Of a DNA stretch of 64,000 bases, positions 8,349-17,565 are shown in pieces. A model generated the notes under the pieces. It was given only the letters and a program-made list of their open reading frames with translations, was not told where the DNA came from and did no database searches. The translations under genes and the position numbers were made by a program. The DNA is from an uncultured Bacteriovorax sp. GTDB lineage: Bacteria > Bdellovibrionota > Bacteriovoracia > Bacteriovoracales > Bacteriovoracaceae. Position 1 is the stretch's first letter. Every line of letters starts with the position of its first letter. The stretch spans positions 62,001-126,000 of the forward strand of contig CAMLKK010000005.1 of NCBI GenBank assembly GCA_946480715.1, given 5' to 3'.

Positions 8349-10028
8349 TTACCTGAAGAAGTTGGCGATCATATCTAAACAACTTGTTTTAGGAGCAAGT
8401 TCACCCAGTCCAAAAAGTCTTGGGATCGTGCCTTTATGCTCTTTAAACTCTGCCAGATCATTTTGATTGAATAAACCAAAACCAACCATTCTGTCACCAT
8501 CGAGTTCATAGACGCCGTGATCAGTGAGATAGAATTTCGTTTTTTTACCTTCGCCAGATAAACTAACCCATTCATGGTTTGATTTTTTTACTTTGATATA
8601 AAGTTCTAAAGATTGATTCTTTGGAATTTCCTTCTTGGCAATTTGATCAGACATCTTAGTTTTTTGGATGACTTCATCTTCCACAGTTTTGTAATCACTC
8701 ATCGTAGGAACCATTCCACGCTTCAATCCGAGATAAGTATTAATTTGTTTTACGTAGCGGGCATCTATTTTAGCTTTCAACTTTTGAATCACTTCTTTGG
8801 TCATTTCAGGATCGTGTTTAGCTACTTCCTGAATCATCATATCGAAAACTTGTCGCTTGTAAAAAAACACGTAACTGCTGATATAGTTTCCTCTACCGCC
8901 ACGTAATTTAAATTTAGTTGCGTTGGCTTCTTCCATGTATGTCTCAACGGGTCCTTTGTTTCTTGCCATTGTAATAACATCCGGCCAGACACCACCGAAG
9001 TCACGAAGCACCCACTTACCAGTTGGCATCAGATCAGTAGTCGTTTCAAAGCAAAGATTTTGAGAATGTGGTTCGAAATTCATACCTGTTTGCAGAGAGA
9101 GCTTTTCAAACATATCGAGATAACCATCGATCATATACTTGTCAAAGAACTGCTCTGAACTTAATCCGCTAGCTTTGATGACACTCATGATGACAGGAGG
9201 ATTTTTATTCGGACTCATAAGAGCAGAAAAGGAAAACCATTTTGCCTTGGAATCAACAACATCATTCGGGATTTCACGAATCAGCTGTCCGCCAAGTTTT
9301 TCAGGTGCACCCGGAATATCTTTTTTAATAACTAGGCCTGCCGACTCGGGATATACCTTAACATTCATTGCCTCAAGTTTGTTTTTTCCAATGGAGTCTA
9401 ATACTTTTTGATTAGCTACACTTCGCTCAACTTCATTTTCGCTTACAAGGCGATCAATACTTCCGATGACATTTTTATCCAGTGAGACTTTTGCTATGAA
9501 CGGTTTTTTATCAGCATCATTGTGATTCCAAACGACCAATGATCTGTAGCTGGAAGTAGGAGATGCCGTGAACTCAGTCTCTTCCGGACCAATGTAGCGA
9601 TAAGCGTTTTTCAAAAATTCGTAGTGGGCTTCTGATTCAGGATGCACGAACAATTTGAAATGTTTTTTTCCGCTTACTCGTAACATAAGCTGAGAAGCGA
9701 CTTTTTCATCCAGTGACATTGCGTGAAGAAACTTCGCTTCATCTTCCGGAATCAGATAGTAGGGAAGTGGAAATTTGGGATTTTTTTCTGGTACATAATC
9801 AGGATTAATATTAGATGAGAAAGCAGAAGCTCCCCACAAATCTTTATTGTGAAGATTTTGTTCTTCATGCAAAAGTTCTTTTACACCTTTTGAAATTGAT
9901 TCTTTGCCATTGATACGTGAAAGATGGTCGCTGGCAATGTAGCGTCCCTTTGAAGTATTAATTGTGATAGAAGAATCACAACTAATAATGGCAAATGCAA
10001 TGATAAAAGAAGCAAAAAACTTTTTCAT
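8349..10028 (-). CDS. Lipoprotein with IucA/IucC (NIS synthetase)-like fold
   Basis: 559 residues beginning with a lipoprotein signal (AFAIISC, Cys17). The mature part follows the motif order of IucA/IucC siderophore synthetases: PTSSYRSL (157-164), a lysine in FIAKVSL (180), GSIDRL with Arg193, LIREIP (249-254), FEPHSQN (318-324) and LRDFGG (341-346). In that family these positions bind ATP and the carboxylate substrate. NIS synthetases are cytoplasmic enzymes that condense citrate-type acids with amines; a lipid-anchored version would have no ATP in its own periplasm. The family match was made by eye, and neither activity nor siderophore role is shown. Second gene of an operon: 13 bp after the phosphorylase-like gene, 5 bp before the hydrolase. 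Confidence 0.62.
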   Translation of the reverse strand: MKKFFASFIIAFAIISCDSSITINTSKGRYIASDHLSRINGKESISKGVKELLHEEQNLHNKDLWGASAFSSNINPDYVPEKNPKFPLPYYLIPEDEAKFLHAMSLDEKVASQLMLRVSGKKHFKLFVHPESEAHYEFLKNAYRYIGPEETEFTASPTSSYRSLVVWNHNDADKKPFIAKVSLDKNVIGSIDRLVSENEVERSVANQKVLDSIGKNKLEAMNVKVYPESAGLVIKKDIPGAPEKLGGQLIREIPNDVVDSKAKWFSFSALMSPNKNPPVIMSVIKASGLSSEQFFDKYMIDGYLDMFEKLSLQTGMNFEPHSQNLCFETTTDLMPTGKWVLRDFGGVWPDVITMARNKGPVETYMEEANATKFKLRGGRGNYISSYVFFYKRQVFDMMIQEVAKHDPEMTKEVIQKLKAKIDARYVKQINTYLGLKRGMVPTMSDYKTVEDEVIQKTKMSDQIAKKEIPKNQSLELYIKVKKSNHEWVSLSGEGKKTKFYLTDHGVYELDGDRMVGFGLFNQNDLAEFKEHKGTIPRLFGLGELAPKTSCLDMIANFFR

Positions 10029-10041
10029 ATATTTTCCCTGC

Positions 10042-12498
10042 TTAATAAATCATCTGCATAAAGGCTTGGATGGCTTCCATACAACTCGACTCACTACCGG
10101 CAACCGTTGATGTCTTCCCTTGATAGAATGCTTCCAGCGGATTTTCTGTTTTAGCTGTCGGGAGATAATCTAAAGTGATGTTCCCGTTGTAAGTAACATT
10201 CTTAATGAGGCCAGCATTTTTTAAACCGCTAAGAGCGTAAATCTTTACGAAAAAATCAGGATCAATTTTTTCAGGAGTTTTCATCCAGATTGAAGACTCA
10301 TCTCCACCTTCTATACTGACTTTGATTGTGGAAAATGATTCAAGATCCTTTATAAAACTGCTGTATTTTGAAAGTGCTTTTTCAAGTGCATCTTGTGACT
10401 TCGCATTTTTTGTTTTGAAAATAATATTCAGCTTATCTTGTTTTGGATGCCATGTTCCCGTAGCAAGACTCTTAGAAAAAGCGACATCAAACTCGCCAGC
10501 TTCTGGGTGAGATTTTTTGATCTGGTTGACGAGTTCTCCCAATTTCACAAGTCTTTCTAATAAAAAAGCATCTGAGAAGGCTGGCGCTTTTTTTACATAC
10601 TCGAGAACATCGGCTTCAGTAAGTTTGGAATTATGTTTTAACTGAGAATAGACATAATATCTGTATGCGACGCTTTTCTTTTCAAGGAGTGTGAAGACAA
10701 GATTTTTGATTCTTTCTTGTGCATCCATCTTAATTGCTTTCGGAGGAACAGGAATGCCTGCGCTGTCTCGTTCAAATAGCTTGGATAGTAACTTATTCTG
10801 AGCGTTCTTACGTTTTGAACTTGTAGCATGGGCCAGAGTTTCAGTTTCACTTCCCAAGATATCAGAGATAAGAAGATATATTTCTAGCTTATCGTTCGGT
10901 CCATTGAAGATTCTTCTAAGATAAGATGTCTCAACTTCTACAAAGTCAGATTGAACCTGAGCTTTTGCCAACCAATCTTTTGTTTCTTCAAAAGGAGAGC
11001 CCACGTGCTCAACTGATCCACCATACTTTGCACCATCAATCGACATGCCTTTGGTGTTCATCTGGAGATTGTCATTTCCATCTCTCACATGTGATGGAAT
11101 AACCAAATCTCCAACCTTGTGGCCTTTAGTAGCAAAAGCTCCGGCCGTTCCCATGTAACTGACATTTGTATGACCAGTATTCTTTAAAGCTTGTGCAATA
11201 GGAATAACTTCATCACCCCAGACATTCGAAACGACACGCCAGCGAATTTGTTTTCCATCTGGCGACTCAAAAACATAATCACACATCTCAATAGTGAAGT
11301 TATCATAGTTGTAGATTTTAAATTTACCAGGGAGAAGTTCAGGTTGTTTTTCGAAGCGTTTTTCAAAATTAGCGAATGCATCTTCAACAATTTTTTTGTC
11401 TTTGAATAGAACTTCAAAGCTTGTGGCTTTCATCATCGCCTTTAATTTTTCAAGATCTTTGGCCGGAAGATAATTGAACTCATCACTGTCGGCATCGTAG
11501 AGATTTTTGAGTGCCTTTACTTTCCAAAACAGATTGAACTTTCCATCAATTGATTCTTTCTGACCAATCATGACTCGATCAGCTTTAGGAAGAAGTTTCA
11601 ATTGCAATGTATGTTCTTGCGCTTTAGCTGCGTGAAACTTTTTAATATCGCCTTTTACAGTAACCTTTGCCTTAAGCGGAACTTTGTTAAAATTTGATAG
11701 TGAAATTTGGTGAGTGAGGTGATCAAGACGATCCTGTCCACCAATGTTTGTAATAGCATAACGATAGTCTTCGCCTGGATACTGAACGATAAAAATTTTG
11801 TTGTAGTTCTTTGCTAGGGGCTTCACTTCAAAAACAATTGTGCCACCTTTAGTCTTTAAATCTTTCAGGAACTCTCTCGAATCACCCAGGTGAAAATCGA
11901 TTGCTCTTTGGTTCTCAATCGCTTCCCAAAAAATTGCCCTAGTCGTTCTATTTGAAATGTAATGACCTGAATCTAAAGTCATGTCATCAGCTTGATAGAG
12001 AATAGGTTTGACAGCAGTGCTTAGATTCGATTCAGCTTGAGATGGAGGAAGATCAAGATCAATGTCTAATTTACTTGGCGCTAGTGAGAAAGCTTCATCG
12101 AGTTTGTTTTTAAAGAAGTTGTAGTTCCATGTAAGATCTTCTTTTTTTACTCCGGAAGTAAGCCCCTTTTCTTTCAAAATTTTAAAAATAATTGCATCAT
12201 AGTTTGCAGACTTGCTTAACTCCGCATCAGTCAATTCCATATTCATGATGTCTTGAATAGTGATTGAACGAAGGTGAGCAATAATTGGAGCAGGCACTTT
12301 GTCTTCAAGAGCGACACTATATTCATTCAGATAATAATTGAATTTATCCAAACTCAAAAAATAGCGAATGCTATCGAGTTCATCATTCTGCGGTTGACGT
12401 TGAGCAATCTCATGCTGTTCAATTTGTGGTTGCCACTGACTACAGCTTGAAAAGAGTAGTGAGACTACTAAAAATAATGCAGACAATTTTGTTTTCAT
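10042..12498 (-). CDS. Large lipoprotein with nucleoside-phosphorylase-like domain
   Basis: 818 residues with a lipoprotein signal (LLFSSC). Residues about 400-560 resemble the nucleoside phosphorylase/nucleosidase superfamily: YMGTAGAF near 449, VGDLVIP, an acidic VEVETSY near 517 (counterpart of the ribose-binding Glu-Met-Glu) and a later ISDILGSE near 542. The N-terminal 400 residues and the C-terminal 250 residues are unrecognised. Enzymes of this fold cleave nucleosides in the cytoplasm, so the lipid anchor is unusual. First gene of the leftward operon. On the minus strand a GGAGGAG Shine-Dalgarno sequence precedes ATG 12498. Domain assignment is by motif only. Confidence 0.6.
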   Translation of the reverse strand: MKTKLSALFLVVSLLFSSCSQWQPQIEQHEIAQRQPQNDELDSIRYFLSLDKFNYYLNEYSVALEDKVPAPIIAHLRSITIQDIMNMELTDAELSKSANYDAIIFKILKEKGLTSGVKKEDLTWNYNFFKNKLDEAFSLAPSKLDIDLDLPPSQAESNLSTAVKPILYQADDMTLDSGHYISNRTTRAIFWEAIENQRAIDFHLGDSREFLKDLKTKGGTIVFEVKPLAKNYNKIFIVQYPGEDYRYAITNIGGQDRLDHLTHQISLSNFNKVPLKAKVTVKGDIKKFHAAKAQEHTLQLKLLPKADRVMIGQKESIDGKFNLFWKVKALKNLYDADSDEFNYLPAKDLEKLKAMMKATSFEVLFKDKKIVEDAFANFEKRFEKQPELLPGKFKIYNYDNFTIEMCDYVFESPDGKQIRWRVVSNVWGDEVIPIAQALKNTGHTNVSYMGTAGAFATKGHKVGDLVIPSHVRDGNDNLQMNTKGMSIDGAKYGGSVEHVGSPFEETKDWLAKAQVQSDFVEVETSYLRRIFNGPNDKLEIYLLISDILGSETETLAHATSSKRKNAQNKLLSKLFERDSAGIPVPPKAIKMDAQERIKNLVFTLLEKKSVAYRYYVYSQLKHNSKLTEADVLEYVKKAPAFSDAFLLERLVKLGELVNQIKKSHPEAGEFDVAFSKSLATGTWHPKQDKLNIIFKTKNAKSQDALEKALSKYSSFIKDLESFSTIKVSIEGGDESSIWMKTPEKIDPDFFVKIYALSGLKNAGLIKNVTYNGNITLDYLPTAKTENPLEAFYQGKTSTVAGSESSCMEAIQAFMQMIY

Positions 12499-12500
12499 TT

Positions 12501-12526
12501 CGATGATACTCCTCCAATGATCATCG
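12501..12526 (-). promoter_or_regulatory. Inverted repeat presenting the SD of the lipoprotein operon
   Basis: CGATGAT (12501-12507) and ATCATCG (12520-12526) form a perfect 7-bp inverted repeat. In the leftward transcript the loop holds the GGAGGAG Shine-Dalgarno sequence just before ATG 12498. It could be a translational control hairpin or a DNA operator. Confidence 0.35.
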
Positions 12527-12533
12527 GTAACAT

Positions 12534-12562
12534 TTGGCTTATTTTTTAGGCTTTATTATGTT
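12534..12562 (+). promoter_or_regulatory. Candidate sigma-70 promoter of mpl
   Basis: TTGGCT (12534-12539), 17-bp spacer, TATGTT (12557-12562), about 40 bp before ATG 12605. The match to consensus is moderate. It sits in a 106-bp divergent intergenic region. Confidence 0.35.
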
Positions 12563-12604
12563 AAGATGACGAAAGCACAAACGTTTATCTGACGGGATTA
12601 CTCA

Positions 12605-14053
12605 ATGAATATGACGAACAAACTTGACTATAATGGTTTAAAGAAACTTCAACCTTCGATTAAGAAAGTTTTTTTCTATCGAGTGTGTGGAACTGGAATG
12701 GGTGCAGCTGCTTGTTTATTAAAAGAACGTGGCTATGACGTTGAAGGGGGAGACACAAATTACTATCCTCCGATGAGCACTTATCTTGAATCAACTGGAA
12801 TACCACTACATAAAATGGACCAGGTTAGTCCGGAATTTTTAAAGAAGTTTGATCTTATCGTTGTTGGGAATGTTATTCCTAATGGCGGCCCGGATGCAAA
12901 GTTGATCGAAGAACTCGGAGTTAAGTTCGTTTCTTTTCCAACTGCCATTGGAGCCCTGGTACTAAGCGAGGTGAATGTTATTGGTATTGCCGGAACTCAC
13001 GGCAAAACAACAACGACTTATCTAGCAACGCAAGTTTTTGAAAATCTCAATGCGAAACCCGGATATCTTATCGGTGGAGTTATGGAAGGACGTCCTTCAT
13101 CTAAACTTGGTGATGGAAAATACTTTTTCATTGAATCGGATGAATACGATAGTGCTTACTTTGAAAAAATTTCTAAGTTTAGATCTTATTCATTAGATAA
13201 TCTCATTCTTACGTCATTAGAGTTTGATCATGCCGACATTTTCAATTCAGTTGAAGACATCAAAGATCAGTTCAGAGCTGCTATCCCGCACATTGAAAAA
13301 AAATTCATCATCTCTTCTGATTATCTGGCAGCGATTGAACTCTTTAATGAATTCAGCAACGATGATAAGAGTCGCTGGATAAAATACGGTGAAAAATCAG
13401 ATGTTGGTCCAAAAATTATCGAAGCAAATGAAAAAGGAACAAAGTTTCAAGTTAACTTCAACAAAGAAACCATTCTTTTTTCAACGAACCTCATCGGTAA
13501 ACACAATATCCTCAATCTAACAGCGATCATAATTTATGCGCTTACTGAAGGGTTCACTAAAGACCAAATCAATTCTGCAATCTCTGATTTGAAAATGGTT
13601 AAACGTCGTCAGGAAGAAAGAGGGTACTACAAAGGGACTTTGATTATTGATGACTTCGCTCACCATCCACGTGCAGTAGAACTTACTCTTGATGGAATCA
13701 TTACAAAATATCCCAATAAAAAGATTCATGTTGTTATGGAGCCAAACTCGGCAACAGCAAGAAGTGCAATCTTTCAAAAAGAATTTTCTGAATCACTCAA
13801 TCGCGCGGCTTCTGTTCTGTTCACTAAACCAACGAGACCAACAAGTGTGAAAAACGTTGGGGATTTAGACATCTACAAAATTGTTGAAGAAGTTAAGGCT
13901 TCTGGACGTTACGGCAGTGTTGTAGGAAATCTTTCAGAACTAATGGCCGAAATCGAAAAACTTGTTTCTCCTAATAATGTCATTCTTGTCCTCAGCAATG
14001 GGACTTGTTTAGGACTTTGGGAGTCGGATTTTGTAAAACAACTTACTCATTAA
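12605..14053 (+). CDS. mpl: UDP-MurNAc:murein tripeptide ligase
   Basis: Attaches the recycled tripeptide L-Ala-gamma-D-Glu-meso-Dap directly to UDP-MurNAc in the cytoplasm, saving wall material. Mur ligase features: N-terminal Rossmann CGTGMGAAA, the YPPMST stretch that separates Mpl from MurC, P-loop GTHGKTTTT near residue 129, ESDEYDSAYF, and DDFAHHP in the C-terminal domain. The length (482 residues) fits the family (E. coli about 457). ATG 12611 is an alternative start two codons in. The stop overlaps the next start (TAATG). In a predator, imported prey murein peptides would be a sensible substrate; this is inference. Confidence 0.9.
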   Translation: MNMTNKLDYNGLKKLQPSIKKVFFYRVCGTGMGAAACLLKERGYDVEGGDTNYYPPMSTYLESTGIPLHKMDQVSPEFLKKFDLIVVGNVIPNGGPDAKLIEELGVKFVSFPTAIGALVLSEVNVIGIAGTHGKTTTTYLATQVFENLNAKPGYLIGGVMEGRPSSKLGDGKYFFIESDEYDSAYFEKISKFRSYSLDNLILTSLEFDHADIFNSVEDIKDQFRAAIPHIEKKFIISSDYLAAIELFNEFSNDDKSRWIKYGEKSDVGPKIIEANEKGTKFQVNFNKETILFSTNLIGKHNILNLTAIIIYALTEGFTKDQINSAISDLKMVKRRQEERGYYKGTLIIDDFAHHPRAVELTLDGIITKYPNKKIHVVMEPNSATARSAIFQKEFSESLNRAASVLFTKPTRPTSVKNVGDLDIYKIVEEVKASGRYGSVVGNLSELMAEIEKLVSPNNVILVLSNGTCLGLWESDFVKQLTH

Positions 14054-15747
14054 TGAATGAACTTAAAGCACTCTTACTTATTTTTGGATTAGTTTTAAAC
14101 TGCACTCATAATGCGGAAGCTAAAACTGATCCAAAACAAGAGATGCTTGATGAATATTTAAAAATTCATAAAGAATACATCACCCTAAGTTGTAACCCTA
14201 AAGTTGAAGAAACCTATGCGGAACTCGATCAGAAATATCGTGGTGATGGAAATTTCATTCCGGTTACGATTGATGAGAAAGTAGATCAAAAAACAATTAA
14301 AACTCTTCTTCCACTATTCAAAGAAAAAGAAGCTTGGATTGAATCTCAAATTCAGGCGATGATTAAGTTAGAAAACTTTGAAACAGTCCTGCAAAATATT
14401 TCACGTCTAGAAAATGAAGTGAATCTACTTCAGGAAGCTAAACGTGATCATCTTTTTGCCAAGAAAAAAGAAACCAAAGAACACATCAAAGAAAAAGCGG
14501 AAAAACAGTTTCAACAACTTTTAAAAGAGGTTGAATTGTTAAAAGACAACGCCCCTTATTTGTTAAGCTTCAAATTTCCTCTCGATCATTTGAATCTCAG
14601 AGCAGAATACGAAAAACAAAAAAGTCTAACGACTAAAGAAGCTCGTGCGCGTGCTAATGCCATCTATCTATTCCGAAAGATTGTTCAAGACGGAACTTAC
14701 GATGAAAAGATGACGAGAAACGATGCAGTTATTCGTTCAGCTTTCGATACTCTTTATCTCTCTCTCAAAAAAGAACCTAAAAGAGATTTTCTCACAGAGA
14801 ACGAACGCTCCGATTTTAAATATGTGCTGACAAACTTTCGAATTCTTCTCGATATTAAGAAAGAAGTTTATGTTGGTCGTTTTCAAATGTGGCTCGAGCG
14901 TACGAAGCGAGCACATGCTTTTTATGCTGGCCTTGAAGGCAAACGAAATCAAAAAGGTGAAGCACTCCTTGAATTAACAGCAATCCTCGCGGAAAAAGCG
15001 CACGCACTCAGCAACCTTCGTGAGTTTGTTTTAAAAAAGGAAGCTGAAGCTTATGAATTTTGGGCCAAACAACCTGAAATCTATCAATCACTCTATGCCA
15101 TGGAGACAATTCTCTATGCAGAAGTTGGCCGCATGGATGCTCCTGATGCGCTTGAACGCCGAGATGTCGCTCAAATCGTTATCAATCGAGCGAATCATCC
15201 AGTCTATAGTGTGCTCACTCCGCAAGATGCAATAGTGCCTTACCTTTCTAAAGATTTAAAAACGGAAAAATATAAATGGCTAAACGTTCTTTTCAAAGAA
15301 GGTGAGTTCTCATTCACTTATTTTTATATTCCAGGAAATTTTCACATCTACTGTCCAGATGTTTCAAAAGTAGGTCAGTTTCTCCGTCGTGAAAACGTTC
15401 GTATTGCTCAAGAATATTTCGAAAAACCACGAAATAATTTTGATGCTCTCAGATACTTTTCTCGCATGAGTATGTTTGGCCGAATAGAAATGGATTCACT
15501 CTGGGAAAATTATAAAGCGCTTCCTGAGGTTCCTGGTCGCCCAGTGAAAAACCCGAAAAAGCTCGCTCGACTCTTTAAACAAGACCGCTATAAATATCTC
15601 TACCATTTCACGTCGGCTTCTCCTAAGAAGTCATACATGGTCGTGGAAATGCTCGGGCGCAATTATGTAGTGGATTTGAATAATACCAAGGCCCTTTTTT
15701 ATCACCGCAATCCTCACCATTTTCGCTATTTCGCGCCCGTAAAATAG
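14053..15747 (+). CDS. Secreted protein with SleB-like wall hydrolase domain
   Basis: 564 residues from ATG 14053, whose A is also the last base of the mpl stop codon, so translation is coupled. A signal peptide (LLLIFGLVLN...NAEA) precedes about 250 residues of charged coiled-coil sequence (14140-14900). Near residues 350-430, LYAEVGRMDAPD, VAQIVINRANHP and a later GEFSFTYF resemble the SleB/Hydrolase_2 domain. There the Glu of the AE pair (about 356) is catalytic in lytic transglycosylases. Coupling to mpl fits a peptidoglycan role. Codons between 14005 and 14052 are open in frame but lie in mpl and would block the signal peptide, so they were left out. Confidence 0.65.
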   Translation: MNELKALLLIFGLVLNCTHNAEAKTDPKQEMLDEYLKIHKEYITLSCNPKVEETYAELDQKYRGDGNFIPVTIDEKVDQKTIKTLLPLFKEKEAWIESQIQAMIKLENFETVLQNISRLENEVNLLQEAKRDHLFAKKKETKEHIKEKAEKQFQQLLKEVELLKDNAPYLLSFKFPLDHLNLRAEYEKQKSLTTKEARARANAIYLFRKIVQDGTYDEKMTRNDAVIRSAFDTLYLSLKKEPKRDFLTENERSDFKYVLTNFRILLDIKKEVYVGRFQMWLERTKRAHAFYAGLEGKRNQKGEALLELTAILAEKAHALSNLREFVLKKEAEAYEFWAKQPEIYQSLYAMETILYAEVGRMDAPDALERRDVAQIVINRANHPVYSVLTPQDAIVPYLSKDLKTEKYKWLNVLFKEGEFSFTYFYIPGNFHIYCPDVSKVGQFLRRENVRIAQEYFEKPRNNFDALRYFSRMSMFGRIEMDSLWENYKALPEVPGRPVKNPKKLARLFKQDRYKYLYHFTSASPKKSYMVVEMLGRNYVVDLNNTKALFYHRNPHHFRYFAPVK

Positions 15748-15794
15748 TTGCTCATCGAATAAAGCCGTTGTATAGTCCACGAAATACACTAGAG

Positions 15795-15824
15795 TATAAT
15801 TTGTTTAGGTAAAATTTATTTACC
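15795..15824 (+). promoter_or_regulatory. metK -10 element and 5' leader hairpin
   Basis: TATAAT at 15795-15800 with no convincing -35 at 16-18 bp. The transcript would start near 15807 and open directly with a hairpin: GGTAAA (15808-15813), 5-nt loop, TTTACC (15819-15824). Such a 5'-terminal hairpin can stabilise mRNA. The leader is only about 37 nt, too short for a SAM riboswitch. GGAG at 15832-15835 serves ATG 15844. Confidence 0.45.
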
Positions 15825-15843
15825 GCTTTTTGGAGATATATTT

Positions 15844-16998
15844 ATGTTGAAAGACTACATCTTTACATCTGAGTCTGTTACTGAAGGACACCCAGATAAA
15901 ATCGCAGATCAAATTTCTGATGCAGTATTGGATGCAATGCTTGCTCAAGATGCAAAGTCACGTGTTGCGTGTGAAACACTTATTACAACTGGTCTAGTTG
16001 TTCTAGCTGGTGAGATCACTTCAAACGCTAACGTAGATTTTCAAAATATCGTTCGCTCAACAATCGCGAAAATCGGATACGATGATTCAAGAAAAGGCTT
16101 CGACGCTCACACTTGTGGTGTAACAGTTGCTCTTGGAAAACAATCTCAAGATATCGCAATGGGTGTTAACGAAAACGAAGGAACGTACCTTGAACAAGGT
16201 GCTGGTGACCAAGGTTTAATGTTTGGTTACGCGATCAACGAAACAGCTTCGTTCATGCCATTAACAATCGATCTTTCTCACAACCTTGCTCGTCGTTTAT
16301 CAGAAGTTCGTAAGAATGGAACTCTTCCACTTCTTCGCGCTGACGGAAAGACACAAGTTTCTGCTCAATACGTGAACGGAAAAGTTGCTCGTCTAGATGC
16401 AATCGTTGTTTCTACTCAGCACGCTGAAGAAATGACTCTAAAACAAATCGAAGAAGGTGTTCGCGCTGAAGTTATCAACAAAGTTGTTCCAGCAAACCTT
16501 ATCGACAACAACACTAAAATTTTCATCAATCCAACTGGCCGTTTCGTTATCGGTGGACCAATGGGAGACTGTGGTCTTACAGGAAGAAAAATCATCGTAG
16601 ATACTTACGGTGGTCACGGAGCTCACGGTGGTGGAGCATTCTCTGGTAAAGATCCTTCAAAAGTAGACCGTTCAGCTGCATACGCTGCTCGCCACGTAGC
16701 TAAGCACATTGTTGCTGCTGGTTTAGCAGAACGCGCTCTTGTTCAAGTTGCTTACGCAATCGGTGTAGCAAAGCCAGTTTCATTCCTTGTTGAAACTTTC
16801 GGAACAGAGAAAGTTGAAATGACAAAACTTAACAAAGTGATCAACGAGATGTTCGATATGAGACCTAAAGCTATCATTCAACGTCTTGATCTACTTAAGC
16901 CGATCTATTCTCAGACTGCGGCTTATGGGCACTTTGGGAATTCTAACTTTCCTTGGGAAAAGCTGGATCGTTTAGATGAATTGAAATCACACTTCTAA
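15844..16998 (+). CDS. metK: S-adenosylmethionine synthetase
   Basis: Makes S-adenosylmethionine from methionine and ATP, releasing Pi and PPi; cytoplasmic homotetramer. The 384 residues show all three family domains. Key motifs are [18 protein letters not shown] near residue 12, [12 protein letters not shown] near 120 and the P-loop-like [19 protein letters not shown] near 260. It is a single-gene transcription unit between its own -10/leader and an intrinsic terminator with a GAAA loop. Codon use is biased toward a smaller set than the neighbouring orphans, as expected for a well-expressed gene. Confidence 0.97.
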   Translation: MLKDYIFTSESVTEGHPDKIADQISDAVLDAMLAQDAKSRVACETLITTGLVVLAGEITSNANVDFQNIVRSTIAKIGYDDSRKGFDAHTCGVTVALGKQSQDIAMGVNENEGTYLEQGAGDQGLMFGYAINETASFMPLTIDLSHNLARRLSEVRKNGTLPLLRADGKTQVSAQYVNGKVARLDAIVVSTQHAEEMTLKQIEEGVRAEVINKVVPANLIDNNTKIFINPTGRFVIGGPMGDCGLTGRKIIVDTYGGHGAHGGGAFSGKDPSKVDRSAAYAARHVAKHIVAAGLAERALVQVAYAIGVAKPVSFLVETFGTEKVEMTKLNKVINEMFDMRPKAIIQRLDLLKPIYSQTAAYGHFGNSNFPWEKLDRLDELKSHF

Positions 16999-17006
16999 AA
17001 AAATAA

Positions 17007-17030
17007 GGCTCCGAAAGGAGCCTTTTTTTT
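17007..17030 (+). terminator. Intrinsic terminator of metK
   Basis: GGCTCC (17007-17012), GAAA tetraloop, GGAGCC (17017-17022), then eight T. Confidence 0.93.
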
Positions 17031-17131
17031 GTCTATTAATCACTTCACTCAAGTCCTAAATAGTTTTATGCAATGGGAAAATAGAGATCAGTTGCACAAG
17101 TACAGGTTGAGTGGCACGATTAAATAAGTTT

Positions 17132-17557
17132 ATGAAGATATCTTTATTCATTCTATTCGCATGGCTTTTAAATTTTGCTCTGGTGAATTCAGCAGTGGCC
17201 GAGAATTCGCGTTCACCTGCTGTTTTAGATCCCAATTGCAATCTGGATATTCCAACAACTCAAACGGTGATTATCGATGGTAAGAGTGTTGTTATTGAAA
17301 AGAGTCCTGAACAAGTTCAAAAAGAGCAGTGTAAAGAGATTCGTGAGTGCATTGCTAGTGCTGATGATGAAGACCTGGCAGAGCTTAAAAGCCTTGAAGA
17401 TGTCGCCTGTAATGCCAATCTAAAAGCTGTGAACACCAGAACTCCTTCAGTCGTTGTCGATAAAAACTTCGATGGAAAACGAAAAGCAAAAGAAGAAGTT
17501 GAATCGAATGATCGTCCAGTAGCAATTCCAGCGGCCGCCGCCACAAAACCTAAGTAG
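17132..17557 (+). CDS. Small secreted protein of unknown function
   Basis: 141 residues from ATG 17132, which places a textbook signal peptide at the N-terminus (MKISLFILFAWLLNFALVNS, cut after AVA). An upstream in-frame GTG at 17111 would add seven residues; neither start has a good Shine-Dalgarno sequence. The mature protein has four Cys (DPNCNLD, QCKEIREC, VACNAN) and a Lys/Glu-rich tail ending in an Ala-rich stretch. No family was recognised. The next gene starts eight bases after the stop. Confidence 0.6.
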   Translation: MKISLFILFAWLLNFALVNSAVAENSRSPAVLDPNCNLDIPTTQTVIIDGKSVVIEKSPEQVQKEQCKEIRECIASADDEDLAELKSLEDVACNANLKAVNTRTPSVVVDKNFDGKRKAKEEVESNDRPVAIPAAAATKPK

Positions 17558-17565
17558 GTCGCGCT

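Noticed and set aside
14005..14052. Upstream in-frame start for the SleB-like protein
   Set aside because: It would lie inside mpl and place 16 polar residues before an otherwise good signal peptide.
15801..15843. SAM riboswitch before metK
   Set aside because: The leader is only about 37 nt with one short hairpin; no SAM-I, SAM-II or SAM-IV core fits.
17110..17126. Sigma-54 -24 element TGGCACG
   Set aside because: At the proper distance the -12 dinucleotide is TA instead of GC, and the site overlaps a possible coding start.
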